Source: Fibrobacter sp. UWR4 (lineage in GTDB: Bacteria > Fibrobacterota > Fibrobacteria > Fibrobacterales > Fibrobacteraceae). From it: a stretch of DNA of 64,000 nt. The stretch covers positions 62,001 through 126,000 of the forward strand of contig NZ_QGDU01000003.1 in the NCBI RefSeq assembly GCF_003149045.1, in the 5' to 3' direction. How positions within the stretch are numbered: position 1 is the first letter of the stretch; every line of letters starts with the position of its first letter. Positions 8,759-17,619 of this stretch are shown one piece after another. Below the pieces are notes generated by a model. The model made no database searches. It was not told the DNA's origin and saw only the letters and a list, made by a program, of their open reading frames with translations. Position numbers and translations under genes: made by a program.

Positions 8759-9475
8759 ATGTTCCGCGATTTGCAATCAAGAATCCTTCATCTGCCAGCA
8801 TCGAACCCTAGCGAAACAAACCCGCTGAGTGCAGATGTATACGCCATCCGCGGGGATACCGCCTGGTGGATTTTTGATGTTGGCGCCTGCGACGAGGCGG
8901 CGGATTTTGTGAACAACTTGCCTTGCGTTGGCGTAGCGCCGGGTGCCGCACCTCTCAAGAAAAATATCATCATTTCCCATTTCCATCGGGACCATTTCTT
9001 CAACCTTTCGCGGGTCTCCTTCGACAATCTTTATGTGGGACGCGAGACCTTCCGCCATTGCGACGAGAACATTCGCGCCCGCAGCGGCACTCAGGTTGTG
9101 GAATCGCCCTTGCAATTTGAAGACGGCCTGCGGTTTCGTATCGAGCCAATCCCCAGCAGTCACGCCAAAGGGTCGCTGATGCTCTCTGTAGGCGACGATA
9201 TACCCGATCGCGATTGTTGCGGCGAGCAGTCCCGTGGCGCTATCGCTTTCCTGGGAGATTCCACTTACCCGACGGTAAATCATAACGGTCCCGATTTTTA
9301 CAACTTGCAGCTACTCTACCAGCAGATTCAATTTCTGCGGAGCTGCCCGGCGCAACTCTACTATATGAGCCATCGGCGCCCTGTCCCGCGGGAAAAGGAA
9401 TCTGTCCTGCAGGTTCTAGTGGGCTATTACGCCCAGCGACAGCCCAACAAAAACCTGATTGAAGTGTCCCGCTAA
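8759..9475 (+). CDS. MBL-fold metallo-hydrolase
   Basis: The 238-residue protein starts at ATG 8759. It carries the metallo-beta-lactamase metal motif SHFHRDH (H-x-H-x-D-H) after two N-terminal strands (YAIRGDTAWWIFDVGA), a later conserved HAKGSL and FLGDSTYP, and a terminal MSHRRPV histidine. These are the ligands for a two-metal centre. The substrate is unknown; glyoxalase-II-like thioesters or phosphodiesters are both possible. It stands alone between the accessory island and the next gene. Confidence 0.85.
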   Translation: MFRDLQSRILHLPASNPSETNPLSADVYAIRGDTAWWIFDVGACDEAADFVNNLPCVGVAPGAAPLKKNIIISHFHRDHFFNLSRVSFDNLYVGRETFRHCDENIRARSGTQVVESPLQFEDGLRFRIEPIPSSHAKGSLMLSVGDDIPDRDCCGEQSRGAIAFLGDSTYPTVNHNGPDFYNLQLLYQQIQFLRSCPAQLYYMSHRRPVPREKESVLQVLVGYYAQRQPNKNLIEVSR

Positions 9476-9491
9476 AAAAATCAAAATTTCG

Positions 9492-9531
9492 TTTACAATT
9501 TACTGATTTCATACGATAAGTAAATTGTAAA
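9492..9531. promoter_or_regulatory. 13-bp inverted repeat upstream of the 9549 gene
   Basis: TTTACAATTTACT (9492-9504) and AGTAAATTGTAAA (9519-9531) form a perfect dyad with 14 bases between. It overlaps a possible promoter. A related TTTACAATTT with a flanking GTAAA arm lies at 24366-24385. It is either an operator or a leader hairpin. Confidence 0.5.
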
Positions 9532-9548
9532 ACAAAAAGAGGTTTTTT

Positions 9549-10085
9549 ATGGAAATCAAGAAGAACATGACTCTGGCAGCCGCATTTCGTTATAGGGGCA
9601 AGTTGAAAAAACTGATGAGTAGCATGGCGGGTATTGTTGCCAACAATCCCATCGCTGTTGAAGTCGATGAAGTGGATTTGCGCAATGAAGCGTTTGAAAC
9701 TAAATCTCTGGATGGGGACGTTGAATTGTTGATCCGTTTGCACGGATTGATGGAGACGGTAACCACAGCCGTAGACGTGGCTAACGATGGGGCCCATGCG
9801 CTGATCAACTCAATCAATCGTTGCAAGGATACGATTAAGTTGCTAGCAGATATTAGAAGTCGAATTGTTACCACACCGTTGGTTAAGAATGAATATGATT
9901 ATGAAGCTAGCAAGCATCAGAAAATCGAACTGGTGCCGTTGTACACTAAAAAGTGGGCCGATGAACTGAAGGCTGTAAAGCGTGAAATGAATACCATCGA
10001 GGAAACTCTCAATGAATACAACGCTAAGGCCATGGTCTCGTTTAGTGTGGATGAAGAATTAGACTTGCTGGTGGAATCAGCGTAG
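9549..10085 (+). CDS. Helical protein, possible DIP1984/septicolysin-like family
   Basis: The 178-residue, mostly helical protein has AAAFRYRGKLKKLMSSMA at the start. DLLVESA-type ends and HQKIELVPLYTKKWADELKA in the second half resemble the DIP1984 family layout. That family has no firm biochemical role despite the name septicolysin. AAAGAGG lies seven bases before the ATG. It has no signal peptide. The family call is from pattern memory and weak; the gene itself is convincing. Bases 10086-10544 downstream hold no gene: a short direct repeat (attgaaaaattg at 10251 and 10267) and the terminator at 10359. Confidence 0.65.
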   Translation: MEIKKNMTLAAAFRYRGKLKKLMSSMAGIVANNPIAVEVDEVDLRNEAFETKSLDGDVELLIRLHGLMETVTTAVDVANDGAHALINSINRCKDTIKLLADIRSRIVTTPLVKNEYDYEASKHQKIELVPLYTKKWADELKAVKREMNTIEETLNEYNAKAMVSFSVDEELDLLVESA

Positions 10086-10358
10086 TACAGTTTTGGCGAA
10101 AGCCGAAAAAAGCAAGGTGAGCCATACTTGCCAAGGCACTCAAATTTTAATAGATCTTCCGACTGGGAATCGAAAAAAAACTTACACTGCACCGCCACAA
10201 AAATGAGCAGATCGGAAATGCGGATACGAAAAACTCGAGTCCCACTGAAAATTGAAAAATTGGATCATTGAAAAATTGATTGTACGAGTTTGTAAAGGTT
10301 TGGCTCACCGAGATAGATAAAAGATTACAGCAGTCCAAGGATTTTATCTATTATGCGG

Positions 10359-10390
10359 CGGTTCCCGATTTTCGGGGGCCGTTTTTGTTT
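10359..10390 (+). terminator. Rho-independent terminator
   Basis: CGGTTCCCGA (10359-10368) pairs, with two G-U pairs, with TCGGGGGCCG (10372-10381). It is followed by TTTTTGTTT. Confidence 0.75.
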
Positions 10391-10544
10391 TGTGAGGGCG
10401 TTTTCCTGTCGCTTTTTGGGCGACCTCTGGGTTGATCGCATCGATTATATTATGTGACCGGAAACAATCTGGGCTCAATCCGAGCTTGCCCTGATTTTTA
10501 CAAATTGGCAGGTCGAGACGATATATATAAAAAAAGGAGTCATC

Positions 10545-11567
10545 ATGACAGAACAGGAAAAAGCAAAGAAGATGAAGGAAATTTTTCGCAAGGCCGCAAG
10601 CAATATGTGCTGGGGTGAAATGGAAAATGAAAAAACGGCCCAGGTAAAGGAATGCGCAGGGGAAGAATCTCATGGAAATAATCAGGCTTCCCCGAAACCC
10701 ACTCTGAAGAAGGAAACTTGCCTTCTGGGAGCTATTGCCGGCGATACCATCGGGGCACCTTATGAATTTGACTGTAACAACATCAAAACTACGGAATTCC
10801 CGCTGTTCAATCGTGCGTCATGCTGGACCGATGACAGCGTCATGACGGTGGCTGTGGCGGAAGCAGTAATGGCTGGATTCGCGGGCGGTCAACTTGCGGG
10901 CGACCACCCCGATGCTCGCAAACCTGACCCCGCCCTTACCGAAAAGGCTATGGTCGCTTCCATGCAAAAGTGGGGTCAGGATTATCCCTATGCAGGCTAC
11001 GGCAGCAATTTCCGTCACTGGCTGGTCGATAAAAATCCAAAACCCTACAACAGCTGGGGAAACGGTTCCGCCATGCGCGTGTCTGCGGTGGGCTGGGCCT
11101 ACGACACTTTGGAAGAAGTTGAAAAATTTGCTGAAATTTCTGCCCGCGTCACCCATAACCATCCCGAAGGAATCAAGGGCGCAAAGGCCGTCGCCGCCGC
11201 CATCTTCTTGGGGCGTGCAGGTAAGTCCAAGGAAGAAATCCTCGACTATGTGGAACGTACCTACGGATACCCCATCAGCAAGATGACCTGCGATAAAATT
11301 CGACCCACCTACCACATGGATGAATCCTGCCAGAATACGGTGCCTCAGGCCTTCTGCGCCTTCCGCGAGGGAAATTCATTTGAGGAGGTTGCCCGCCTGG
11401 CTGTTTCGTTGGGCGGCGACAGCGATACCCTTTGCTGTATCGCTTGCTCTATGGCAGAAGCCGTCTACGGCATCCCTGCAGAAATCCAGCAGGAGACCAT
11501 CAACCGCCTGGATGAACAGATGCTGAAAATGCTAATCCGGTTTCAGAAATTTGTGGCTAGCAAGTAA
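10545..11567 (+). CDS. ADP-ribosylglycohydrolase family protein
   Basis: The 340-residue protein removes ADP-ribose from modified targets (DraG/ARH family). LGAIAGDTIGAPYE and the first metal motif TDDSVM lie at about residues 60-100, and the second motif GGDSDTL near 290. Together they would bind two magnesium ions. NPKPYNSWGNGSAMRVS is also typical of the family. The first about 57 residues form a charged extension outside the domain. AAAAAGGAG precedes ATG 10545. No matching ADP-ribosyltransferase is visible nearby, so the target is unknown. Confidence 0.9.
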   Translation: MTEQEKAKKMKEIFRKAASNMCWGEMENEKTAQVKECAGEESHGNNQASPKPTLKKETCLLGAIAGDTIGAPYEFDCNNIKTTEFPLFNRASCWTDDSVMTVAVAEAVMAGFAGGQLAGDHPDARKPDPALTEKAMVASMQKWGQDYPYAGYGSNFRHWLVDKNPKPYNSWGNGSAMRVSAVGWAYDTLEEVEKFAEISARVTHNHPEGIKGAKAVAAAIFLGRAGKSKEEILDYVERTYGYPISKMTCDKIRPTYHMDESCQNTVPQAFCAFREGNSFEEVARLAVSLGGDSDTLCCIACSMAEAVYGIPAEIQQETINRLDEQMLKMLIRFQKFVASK

Positions 11568-11592
11568 GACGGAACCTTTCTATATTTGGGCC

Positions 11593-12588
11593 ATGCTTAA
11601 AGTAATCAGGGCGGTGACCCGTTTTCTTTCCACCTATACGTCTCTTTTTGTAATCGCCTGCGCGGTGGTTGCCTTCTTTGCTCCTGTCACTTTCGCCTGG
11701 GTTCGCGGCAATGTCTCTTCCGTGATTCTCGGCGTCATCATGCTGTCTATGGGATTGACCCTTCGCGTTGAAGATTTCAGGAACCTGGCGAAGCGCCCGC
11801 TGGATATTTGTGCTGGCGCCTTGGCTCAGTACACTATCATGCCGCTGGTTGCCCTGTGCCTTACGAAAGTTTTCGGACTGGATCCGTATCTCGCTGTAGG
11901 TATCATTCTGGTGGGCTGCTGCCCCGGTGGCGTCTCCAGTAATGTGATGAGCTACCTGGCAAAAGGCGATGTGGCTTTCTCCGTGGGAATGACGACCGTC
12001 AGCACCTTGCTCGCTCCCATCATGACTCCGCTGCTAGTCTTGTGGCTTGCGGACACCAGCATCAATGTGAATGCGGTGGGCATGTTCCTGAACATTCTCT
12101 ATGTGACCATCGGCCCCGTGATGATCGGTTTTCTCTGCAATTACTTTTTGGGGCATCGCGACGGATTCAAGGAACTGCAGGCCAACATGCCAAGCGTTAG
12201 TGTCATTGGACTTGCGCTTATTGTGGGTGGCGTTATCGTGACGGTTCGCCCTCATTTGCTGGCAAACGGTATAAGCCTGTTATTTTGGGTACTGGCGGTG
12301 GTGTTCTGCCACAATGCATTGGGCTATGTGCTGGGCTACAGCGTGGGACGCGTCCTCAAGTTCACCACCGCAAAAAAGCGCACCATCGCCATCGAAGTTG
12401 GCGTGCAGAATGCGGGCATGGCTACTGTGCTTGCGGCTGCCTTCTTTGCCAATCCCGAGAACATTGCTGCCAATTCCAACGCTGCCCTGTGTGTGGTTCC
12501 CTGCGCCATCAGCTGCGCCTATCATTCCATTAGCGGAACGGTTCTTGCCGGCATCTTTGCAAAACTGGACAAGAAAAAATCCAAATGA
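11593..12588 (+). CDS. Bile acid:sodium symporter (BASS) family transporter
   Basis: ATG 11593 is preferred: the frame is open to 11551 but that would overlap the glycohydrolase gene and add a polar leader before the first membrane helix. The 331-residue protein has about nine to ten hydrophobic segments. It has the family hallmarks VILGVIMLSMGLTL, VGCCPGGVSSNVMSYLAKGD (the helix-break region that binds sodium) and EVGVQNAGMATVLA. BASS proteins import organic anions such as bile acids or pantoate with sodium; the substrate here is unknown. It is very close to the glycohydrolase gene and probably co-transcribed. Confidence 0.9.
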   Translation: MLKVIRAVTRFLSTYTSLFVIACAVVAFFAPVTFAWVRGNVSSVILGVIMLSMGLTLRVEDFRNLAKRPLDICAGALAQYTIMPLVALCLTKVFGLDPYLAVGIILVGCCPGGVSSNVMSYLAKGDVAFSVGMTTVSTLLAPIMTPLLVLWLADTSINVNAVGMFLNILYVTIGPVMIGFLCNYFLGHRDGFKELQANMPSVSVIGLALIVGGVIVTVRPHLLANGISLLFWVLAVVFCHNALGYVLGYSVGRVLKFTTAKKRTIAIEVGVQNAGMATVLAAAFFANPENIAANSNAALCVVPCAISCAYHSISGTVLAGIFAKLDKKKSK

Positions 12589-12638
12589 TTTTTATAAAAA
12601 TTGCAGTGTGAAAATGCAATACTTATAGAATTATTAAA

Positions 12639-12664
12639 AAAGGCTCGCGAAAATGCGGGCCTTT
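12639..12664. terminator. Bidirectional terminator between two convergent transporter genes
   Basis: AAAGGCTCGC (12639-12648) pairs with GCGGGCCTTT (12655-12664). A/T runs on both sides let it serve the BASS gene and the convergent FNT gene. Confidence 0.75.
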
Positions 12665-12685
12665 CCTGTATAAAATTTAGGTTGT

Positions 12686-13369
12686 TTACTGAGCGTCTTT
12701 GTTGATGTTCACGCTGGCGTAGCAAACGGCGCATCCGCCTATAAGGTTGCCTACGGTAATCACCGCCAGTCGCAACAGGGTGCTGCCGATTTCTGCGGCG
12801 CCGCCAAAGGCCGCGACGTTCCCAGCGACGTTCCCGGCAACATTTCCGGCGACGCTCCCATTCGCGATTCCGCCAGTAATTTCCTTGATGATGGCGAAGG
12901 CGAAATAGAACATGTCGGCAATGCAGTGTTCAAAGCCACAAAGGATAAATCCCATGACGGGAAGCACTACAATCAGCGGGTTGCTGCAGCGCTTGTATCC
13001 TTCTACGGCGATGAACATGAGCATGCCGCAGAACACTCCCAGAATCAGAAGACTCAGCAGGTTGTCGTTATGCTTGATGGCCACCAGTGCGCTGGTACTA
13101 ATGGTAAGGCGGGTGGCCGCCACGGTGGCCGCGCCAAGGCAGGTGCCGATCAGGTTTCCAAGCCAGACCTTGCCCAGATACTTCAGGTAATCCAGGTTTC
13201 GGTTGGTAGAGAGGTAGCCCACCTTGCCGGTAAATAAGTCGAATTTCAGCAGGATGATGGTGTAAAGACCCAGGGAGAACAGGAACGTTCCTGCAATCTT
13301 GTTTTCGACGGAAAGGAAGCTCACGCATCCCACACTAATCATGAGGCCAGCAAAAATTGACTTAATCAT
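12686..13369 (-). CDS. Formate/nitrite transporter (FNT) family channel
   Basis: The 227-residue protein has six hydrophobic segments and FNT-like features: LFTGKVGYLSTN, WLGNLIGTCLGA, a FCGMLMFIAVEGYKR stretch and GFEHCIADMFYF, which contains the central pore histidine. Near residues 168-182 a threefold VAGN repeat makes an unusual loop before the last helix, likely a small tandem duplication. FNT channels export or import formate, nitrite or hydrosulfide; formate export would suit a fermenting gut bacterium. Confidence 0.88.
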   Translation of the reverse strand: MIKSIFAGLMISVGCVSFLSVENKIAGTFLFSLGLYTIILLKFDLFTGKVGYLSTNRNLDYLKYLGKVWLGNLIGTCLGAATVAATRLTISTSALVAIKHNDNLLSLLILGVFCGMLMFIAVEGYKRCSNPLIVVLPVMGFILCGFEHCIADMFYFAFAIIKEITGGIANGSVAGNVAGNVAGNVAAFGGAAEIGSTLLRLAVITVGNLIGGCAVCYASVNINKDAQ

Positions 13370-13387
13370 AATCTAAAGTTACAAAAT

Positions 13388-13422
13388 AAAAGCGCTTGCG
13401 ATTTTGCCGCAAGCGCTTTTTT
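13388..13422 (-). terminator. Terminator after the GH43 gene
   Basis: AAAAGCGCTTGCG (13388-13400) and CGCAAGCGCTTTT (13408-13420) form a perfect 13-bp stem with T-rich ends in both directions. Confidence 0.85.
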
Positions 13423-13454
13423 GATGGATGTTTTAGAGAGAGAAAGTTTGTATG

Positions 13455-16274
13455 CTATTTCATCCGGATGTTTTTGCCCAAAATGTTGAAGTACCGTGTT
13501 CCGCGGGAACTTTCGTTACGCAGCTGGATGGAATTATTCTTTCTTTCCAACTTCCAGGAGTTTCCGCCTGTGATTCCCGAGTTAATCTGGTGGAGAACGT
13601 TCAATGTTCCAGACTCGGGTATGGAATCTCCGACTACGCTGTTAGTTGCAATTCGCAGCAGGTCCACGCCGCTCTTTTCGCAGGTGAATCCCAGGGACAT
13701 TTCGTTCTTGGAAGCGCCGGAGTTTACTGCCTGGTAGTTGTAACTCTTCCCGCTTTCGCCTGCGATGCTTGCGTTGTACGTCACCACGTCGCCCTTGCGG
13801 GAAACGTTCATGGCGATGTTTGCGTTACGCATGATGGACTTGAAGTCGTCCCAGTTCCAGTCGTACTTGAACTCCATGGTTCCTGCGTTATCCATGGCGT
13901 AGGCGTCGGCGCGGAGCAATGTGGTGGCGTTCCCTGCGGAAGAACGCATAACGTAGTTGTCCCAGTTTTCGGAGGCAGCCCCGTTGCCGTAATTCCTGAA
14001 ATTGAAAGTCACGTTGAAGTCCCCGTTTACCTTGTAGTCGGAACTCTTCAGGGCGTTAAAGCCTGCGTTATAGACGCCGCCTGCATCAAGGGTTCCCACG
14101 AAGATGCGGTCCGCCTGAGAGCCGTAGGCAATGCGGCTCACGTCCAGATAGGCAGCGTCTGCACCCAGGTAAATGTCGTAATTTCCCGAAGGTGCATTTG
14201 TGGCGGATACGCGATACACTAATTCATTGGCGCAGTTCTTGCCGGCGGCACCCGCAGTTCCCGAGGTGCAATTTGCGTCCTGCAGGAAGGCATAAACGTT
14301 AATGACGTTTCCGTCCTTCACAGCGCGGATCTTAACCTTGCCGTTCTTGAACATGGTCTTGAATTTTTCCCAGTCCGTGCCCCAGGAACCGTAGTATCCT
14401 ACGTTACTTCCGCTGAAGGTTTCCACAGAATAGGCGTCAGCCCGCAGGTACCAAGTGTTGTCGCCGTTCTTGAAGACGAGCACCCAGTTGTTCCAATTTT
14501 CTTTAGCTTCCGTATAGTTGGTAAAGTCAAATTCCGTAACGAAATTTCCAGAGACACTAACCTTGGCGAAATCGTCGTAGGCGTCCCAGGCTGTTTTCTT
14601 GCTCTTGTCGCCAACGGTCTTTGCTCCGCCGTAATACTTAGTCTCGTTAACGGTTTCCGTCTTGGGAACGCGATAACCCCACAGAGCGCGGGAACCGTTC
14701 TTGTTCATGGCGGAGAACGTTACGGTGGCCTTGCCTATATCGTTCTGCTGCTGCTCCAGAACAACGCCTTCGTAGGTGTTTCCGTTCATTTCGAAGGTGA
14801 TGTACTGACGGCCCTTGGCAAAATCGTATTTCCAGCTACCTGTATAAGCTCCCGTCACGGAACCGTCCGCATTGAGCTGCAGGTTCTTTTCTGTATTGAT
14901 GGGGAATTTGCCATCGGCCTGTGCGTAGGGATCGTGCATGATAATCTTGAAATCCCCTGCAATCTGGGATTCGTCAAACGCCGTTTTTGTCATGCCGAAG
15001 CCCACCTTGTATTCAAAAGGTGCAGCCACGATCCAGCCCATCTTATTGAAGTAAAGCTGGTGGGTTTCCACGTTGTGCCATGCAGTTCCGTTATCCATCT
15101 TGCGATGGTAAACCAGATACATGGAACCGTCTTCATCTCGAAGTAGAGAATTGTGGCCGTCCGCAATTTCTGCGCTACCGTCGGGCCAGAAACTCCACTT
15201 GTAGTTCTGGATAATGGGGAAGCCGTGGTCGGTTGTAAGCCCGTAGTTGTAAATATACCTGCTGAAAAGTGCGGAGGTGCCATCCACATCCACGTAGGGC
15301 CCTTTCACGTCCTTACTACGGAACACTCGCATGGAATATCCCCCGTCAGGACTGTAGAAACCGTAGCTGATAAACAGATAGTAGTAGCCGTTGCCATCTG
15401 CATCCTTGAAATACTGGATGTAGGATCCTTCGCCACTCACATAATAGCCGCCACCTACATGAATACCCATGTACTGGTCGCTGGTCATGGCGCTCTTGAA
15501 GGCGGCACCTTCCCATTTGGTTTCGTACTTGTAGCTGTAATCGCGAAGGCCGTTGGAATCATCTAGTTTCAGCAGGAAAAGTCCCCCGCTCCAGGATCCA
15601 TAAAGCATCCACAGGATGCCGTCTTCGTCGTAGAACACGTTAGGGTCGATAGCGCTGACTCCGTAGCCGCCGTCCCACTTGCCCAAATTGGTAGTGCCGT
15701 TGTTTGCCATGTAGTAACGGCTGTCAATAGTGGCGCTACCCGTCACCTTCTGGTAATCCAGATTGCCGGCCTTGCCTGCGGATTGTGTATCCATGCCGCC
15801 GTATACCACGGTGCCGGCGTATTCGTAGGGGCCTTCAATCTTATTGGAAGTGTGGAGGACAATGGAACTCATCCAGTCGTCGCCATTGATGGAGGTGTAA
15901 AGACACCACTTGCCCATCTTCTTGTTCCAGATGATGTCCGGGGCCCACATGTTACCCTTCACTGCATCGCTGGTTTTGTGGCCGGACCAGTCGGCGGCCG
16001 CCTTGAATGCATCCAAAAAGCTGGAGGTAGCCTTGCCGCCGGCGCTGAACTTGGGGGTAAATTCGGTCCAGTCCAGCATATTCTTGGAATAGGCCGCCCC
16101 ATTCATGGTCCCGAATATGTAGTAGAACTTATCGCGAGTCTTGCCCGCATCATTTTCCGGATAGGAATTGCCGGCGGCATCCTTATAGACGATGACTACC
16201 GACGGATCGTGAACAGCCACAGAGCTGGCAAGCGAAACACTTGCAGCTAGTGCTACAATTTTCAAAACACCCAT
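13455..16274 (-). CDS. Secreted GH43-family glycosidase with lipocalin-like and tandem C-terminal modules
   Basis: ATG 16274 is chosen because AAAAGG lies at proper distance and it begins a signal peptide (MGVLKIVALAASVSLASS). The GH43 five-bladed propeller shows its three acids: D23 in VHDPSV (base), D210 in AIDPNVF and E282 in SGEGSYIQYF (acid). A beta-sandwich or lipocalin-like domain follows (AGDFKIIMHDPYAQADGKF). Two related modules come next, each with VSGNF/VNGDF, ENW-NNWV/DNYV and LRADAY. A short C-terminus ends RYFNILGKNIRMK, resembling a T9SS-type sorting tail. It probably acts on arabinan or xylan side chains of plant cell wall outside the cell. Length 939 residues. The substrate is inferred. 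Confidence 0.85.
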   Translation of the reverse strand: MGVLKIVALAASVSLASSVAVHDPSVVIVYKDAAGNSYPENDAGKTRDKFYYIFGTMNGAAYSKNMLDWTEFTPKFSAGGKATSSFLDAFKAAADWSGHKTSDAVKGNMWAPDIIWNKKMGKWCLYTSINGDDWMSSIVLHTSNKIEGPYEYAGTVVYGGMDTQSAGKAGNLDYQKVTGSATIDSRYYMANNGTTNLGKWDGGYGVSAIDPNVFYDEDGILWMLYGSWSGGLFLLKLDDSNGLRDYSYKYETKWEGAAFKSAMTSDQYMGIHVGGGYYVSGEGSYIQYFKDADGNGYYYLFISYGFYSPDGGYSMRVFRSKDVKGPYVDVDGTSALFSRYIYNYGLTTDHGFPIIQNYKWSFWPDGSAEIADGHNSLLRDEDGSMYLVYHRKMDNGTAWHNVETHQLYFNKMGWIVAAPFEYKVGFGMTKTAFDESQIAGDFKIIMHDPYAQADGKFPINTEKNLQLNADGSVTGAYTGSWKYDFAKGRQYITFEMNGNTYEGVVLEQQQNDIGKATVTFSAMNKNGSRALWGYRVPKTETVNETKYYGGAKTVGDKSKKTAWDAYDDFAKVSVSGNFVTEFDFTNYTEAKENWNNWVLVFKNGDNTWYLRADAYSVETFSGSNVGYYGSWGTDWEKFKTMFKNGKVKIRAVKDGNVINVYAFLQDANCTSGTAGAAGKNCANELVYRVSATNAPSGNYDIYLGADAAYLDVSRIAYGSQADRIFVGTLDAGGVYNAGFNALKSSDYKVNGDFNVTFNFRNYGNGAASENWDNYVMRSSAGNATTLLRADAYAMDNAGTMEFKYDWNWDDFKSIMRNANIAMNVSRKGDVVTYNASIAGESGKSYNYQAVNSGASKNEMSLGFTCEKSGVDLLRIATNSVVGDSIPESGTLNVLHQINSGITGGNSWKLERKNNSIQLRNESSRGTRYFNILGKNIRMK

Positions 16275-16513
16275 AAACATCCTTTTTTTAGGGGTATACC
16301 AGCCCCTTTCCCGTAAAATTACCCTCATTTTTGTAAAAAAGGTCCTCTTGAAAGAAATGCTGTTGTTCCTGGACAACTTCGACTGTATCCATTTATCTTC
16401 TGTTGCTTTTTCCGAGGTAGTCGAACCCTCTGCTTTTGGAAAAACTGATTTTTTTGTGATTTTTGGTGGTTTTTTATATACATTGGGGTTGATAGTGTGT
16501 AGGAGATTCTTCT

Positions 16514-17593
16514 ATGAAAAAGATGGTTTTACTGTCCGCAATGACCCTTGCTGTTCTTTGTGGTTGTGACGATTCCAGTTCTTCTGTATCCCCGGATAAT
16601 AGCGGCTCTGCCGGTAATCCGTCTTATGATAATGTCGTAAAGAATTTTGATGACCTTCAGGTGTGTTCTGAAAAACGTGAAGGTCAAGAAATTTTCGTTT
16701 CGGACGAAAGTGAGATCTATAAGTGTGTAGATGGTTCCTGGACCGTCAAGGAAACTTCGCCCGACAAGCCTTCCAAGGATGATCCGGCGGAAGGATCAAA
16801 GGATGAAAAGTCTTCCAGTTCCTTTGCAAAATCCAGCTCCTCTGTAAAGTCTAGCAGTTCTATCGAATCTAGTTCCTCTGTTCACAGCAGTTCCTCGGTT
16901 GTTGGTGACGGCTACAAGGAATACAAATATGTATCTCCGTATACCACAGAAGCTGTAGGGACCCATCCTGCATATAAGACTACCATTTTGCAATGGAGAG
17001 ATGGTATCGAAGGTCGTGTTCAGACGGGTTCCGAAGAAGAATCTGCTGGTTATTGGTATGCTTTCAGTGATAACAACTCATTGGACAAGGGCAATTCCAA
17101 GGTTTTATTCCCGTCTGATGTTGAAGCTAACGAGTGGGGCAACTTCTTTGGGCCACTTGCTGAGACCTATGGAAGCATTAAGGCGAAGGCTGACATTGGC
17201 GACGCGTATGAAAAACCTTATGCAGGGGTAGGTTTTGACCTCTATAGTGAACATAGGGAGGGCGTGGATATCTCTGAACTCAAAGGTCTCTGCCTTGCAT
17301 ATTCCTCGACGGAAGACTTTGTTGTGGAACTGGTTTCTGAAAATGAAAAAACAGTGACGGGATATAACAATTATAAGGCTGTAATTTCCCAGAAGAGTGG
17401 TCTGACTACAGTTGATATCCCCTGGTCAAAATTTGTGCAGGAGTCAGATTTGGGTGTCGTTGTGAATTTGGAAGAAGCTTTAAAATCTATTTCTTCAATC
17501 AGAATTAAATTTACGTCGTCCGCTGAATTCACTATCTTTGGAATTGGCGAGTATGGAGCCTATAGCCCCTGTTGGCGTGTGGCTCCGGCTTAA
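16514..17593 (+). CDS. Lipoprotein with Ser-rich linker and carbohydrate-binding-like domain
   Basis: The signal peptide MKKMVLLSAMTLAVLCGC ends in a lipobox with Cys18, so the 359-residue protein is surface-anchored. A Ser-rich linker (about residues 95-130, SSSS blocks) separates a short N-terminal part from a globular domain beginning ILQWRDGIEGRVQTGSEEES. The pattern GxxGYWYAFSDN, VLFPSDVE, FFGPL, GVGFDLYSE and DISELKGLCLAYSS is shared with both domains of the next gene. It looks like a beta-sandwich carbohydrate-binding module of the CBM11/CIA30 kind. That is inference from fold pattern. Poly-Ser linkers are typical of Fibrobacter secreted proteins. Confidence 0.75.
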   Translation: MKKMVLLSAMTLAVLCGCDDSSSSVSPDNSGSAGNPSYDNVVKNFDDLQVCSEKREGQEIFVSDESEIYKCVDGSWTVKETSPDKPSKDDPAEGSKDEKSSSSFAKSSSSVKSSSSIESSSSVHSSSSVVGDGYKEYKYVSPYTTEAVGTHPAYKTTILQWRDGIEGRVQTGSEEESAGYWYAFSDNNSLDKGNSKVLFPSDVEANEWGNFFGPLAETYGSIKAKADIGDAYEKPYAGVGFDLYSEHREGVDISELKGLCLAYSSTEDFVVELVSENEKTVTGYNNYKAVISQKSGLTTVDIPWSKFVQESDLGVVVNLEEALKSISSIRIKFTSSAEFTIFGIGEYGAYSPCWRVAPA

Positions 17594-17619
17594 GTGATAA
17601 ATGATTAGGAGGTTAAATC

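Noticed and set aside
13452-14222. 256-codon ORF on the + strand
   Set aside because: Antisense to the GH43 C-terminal modules, low-complexity Val/Gly-rich translation.
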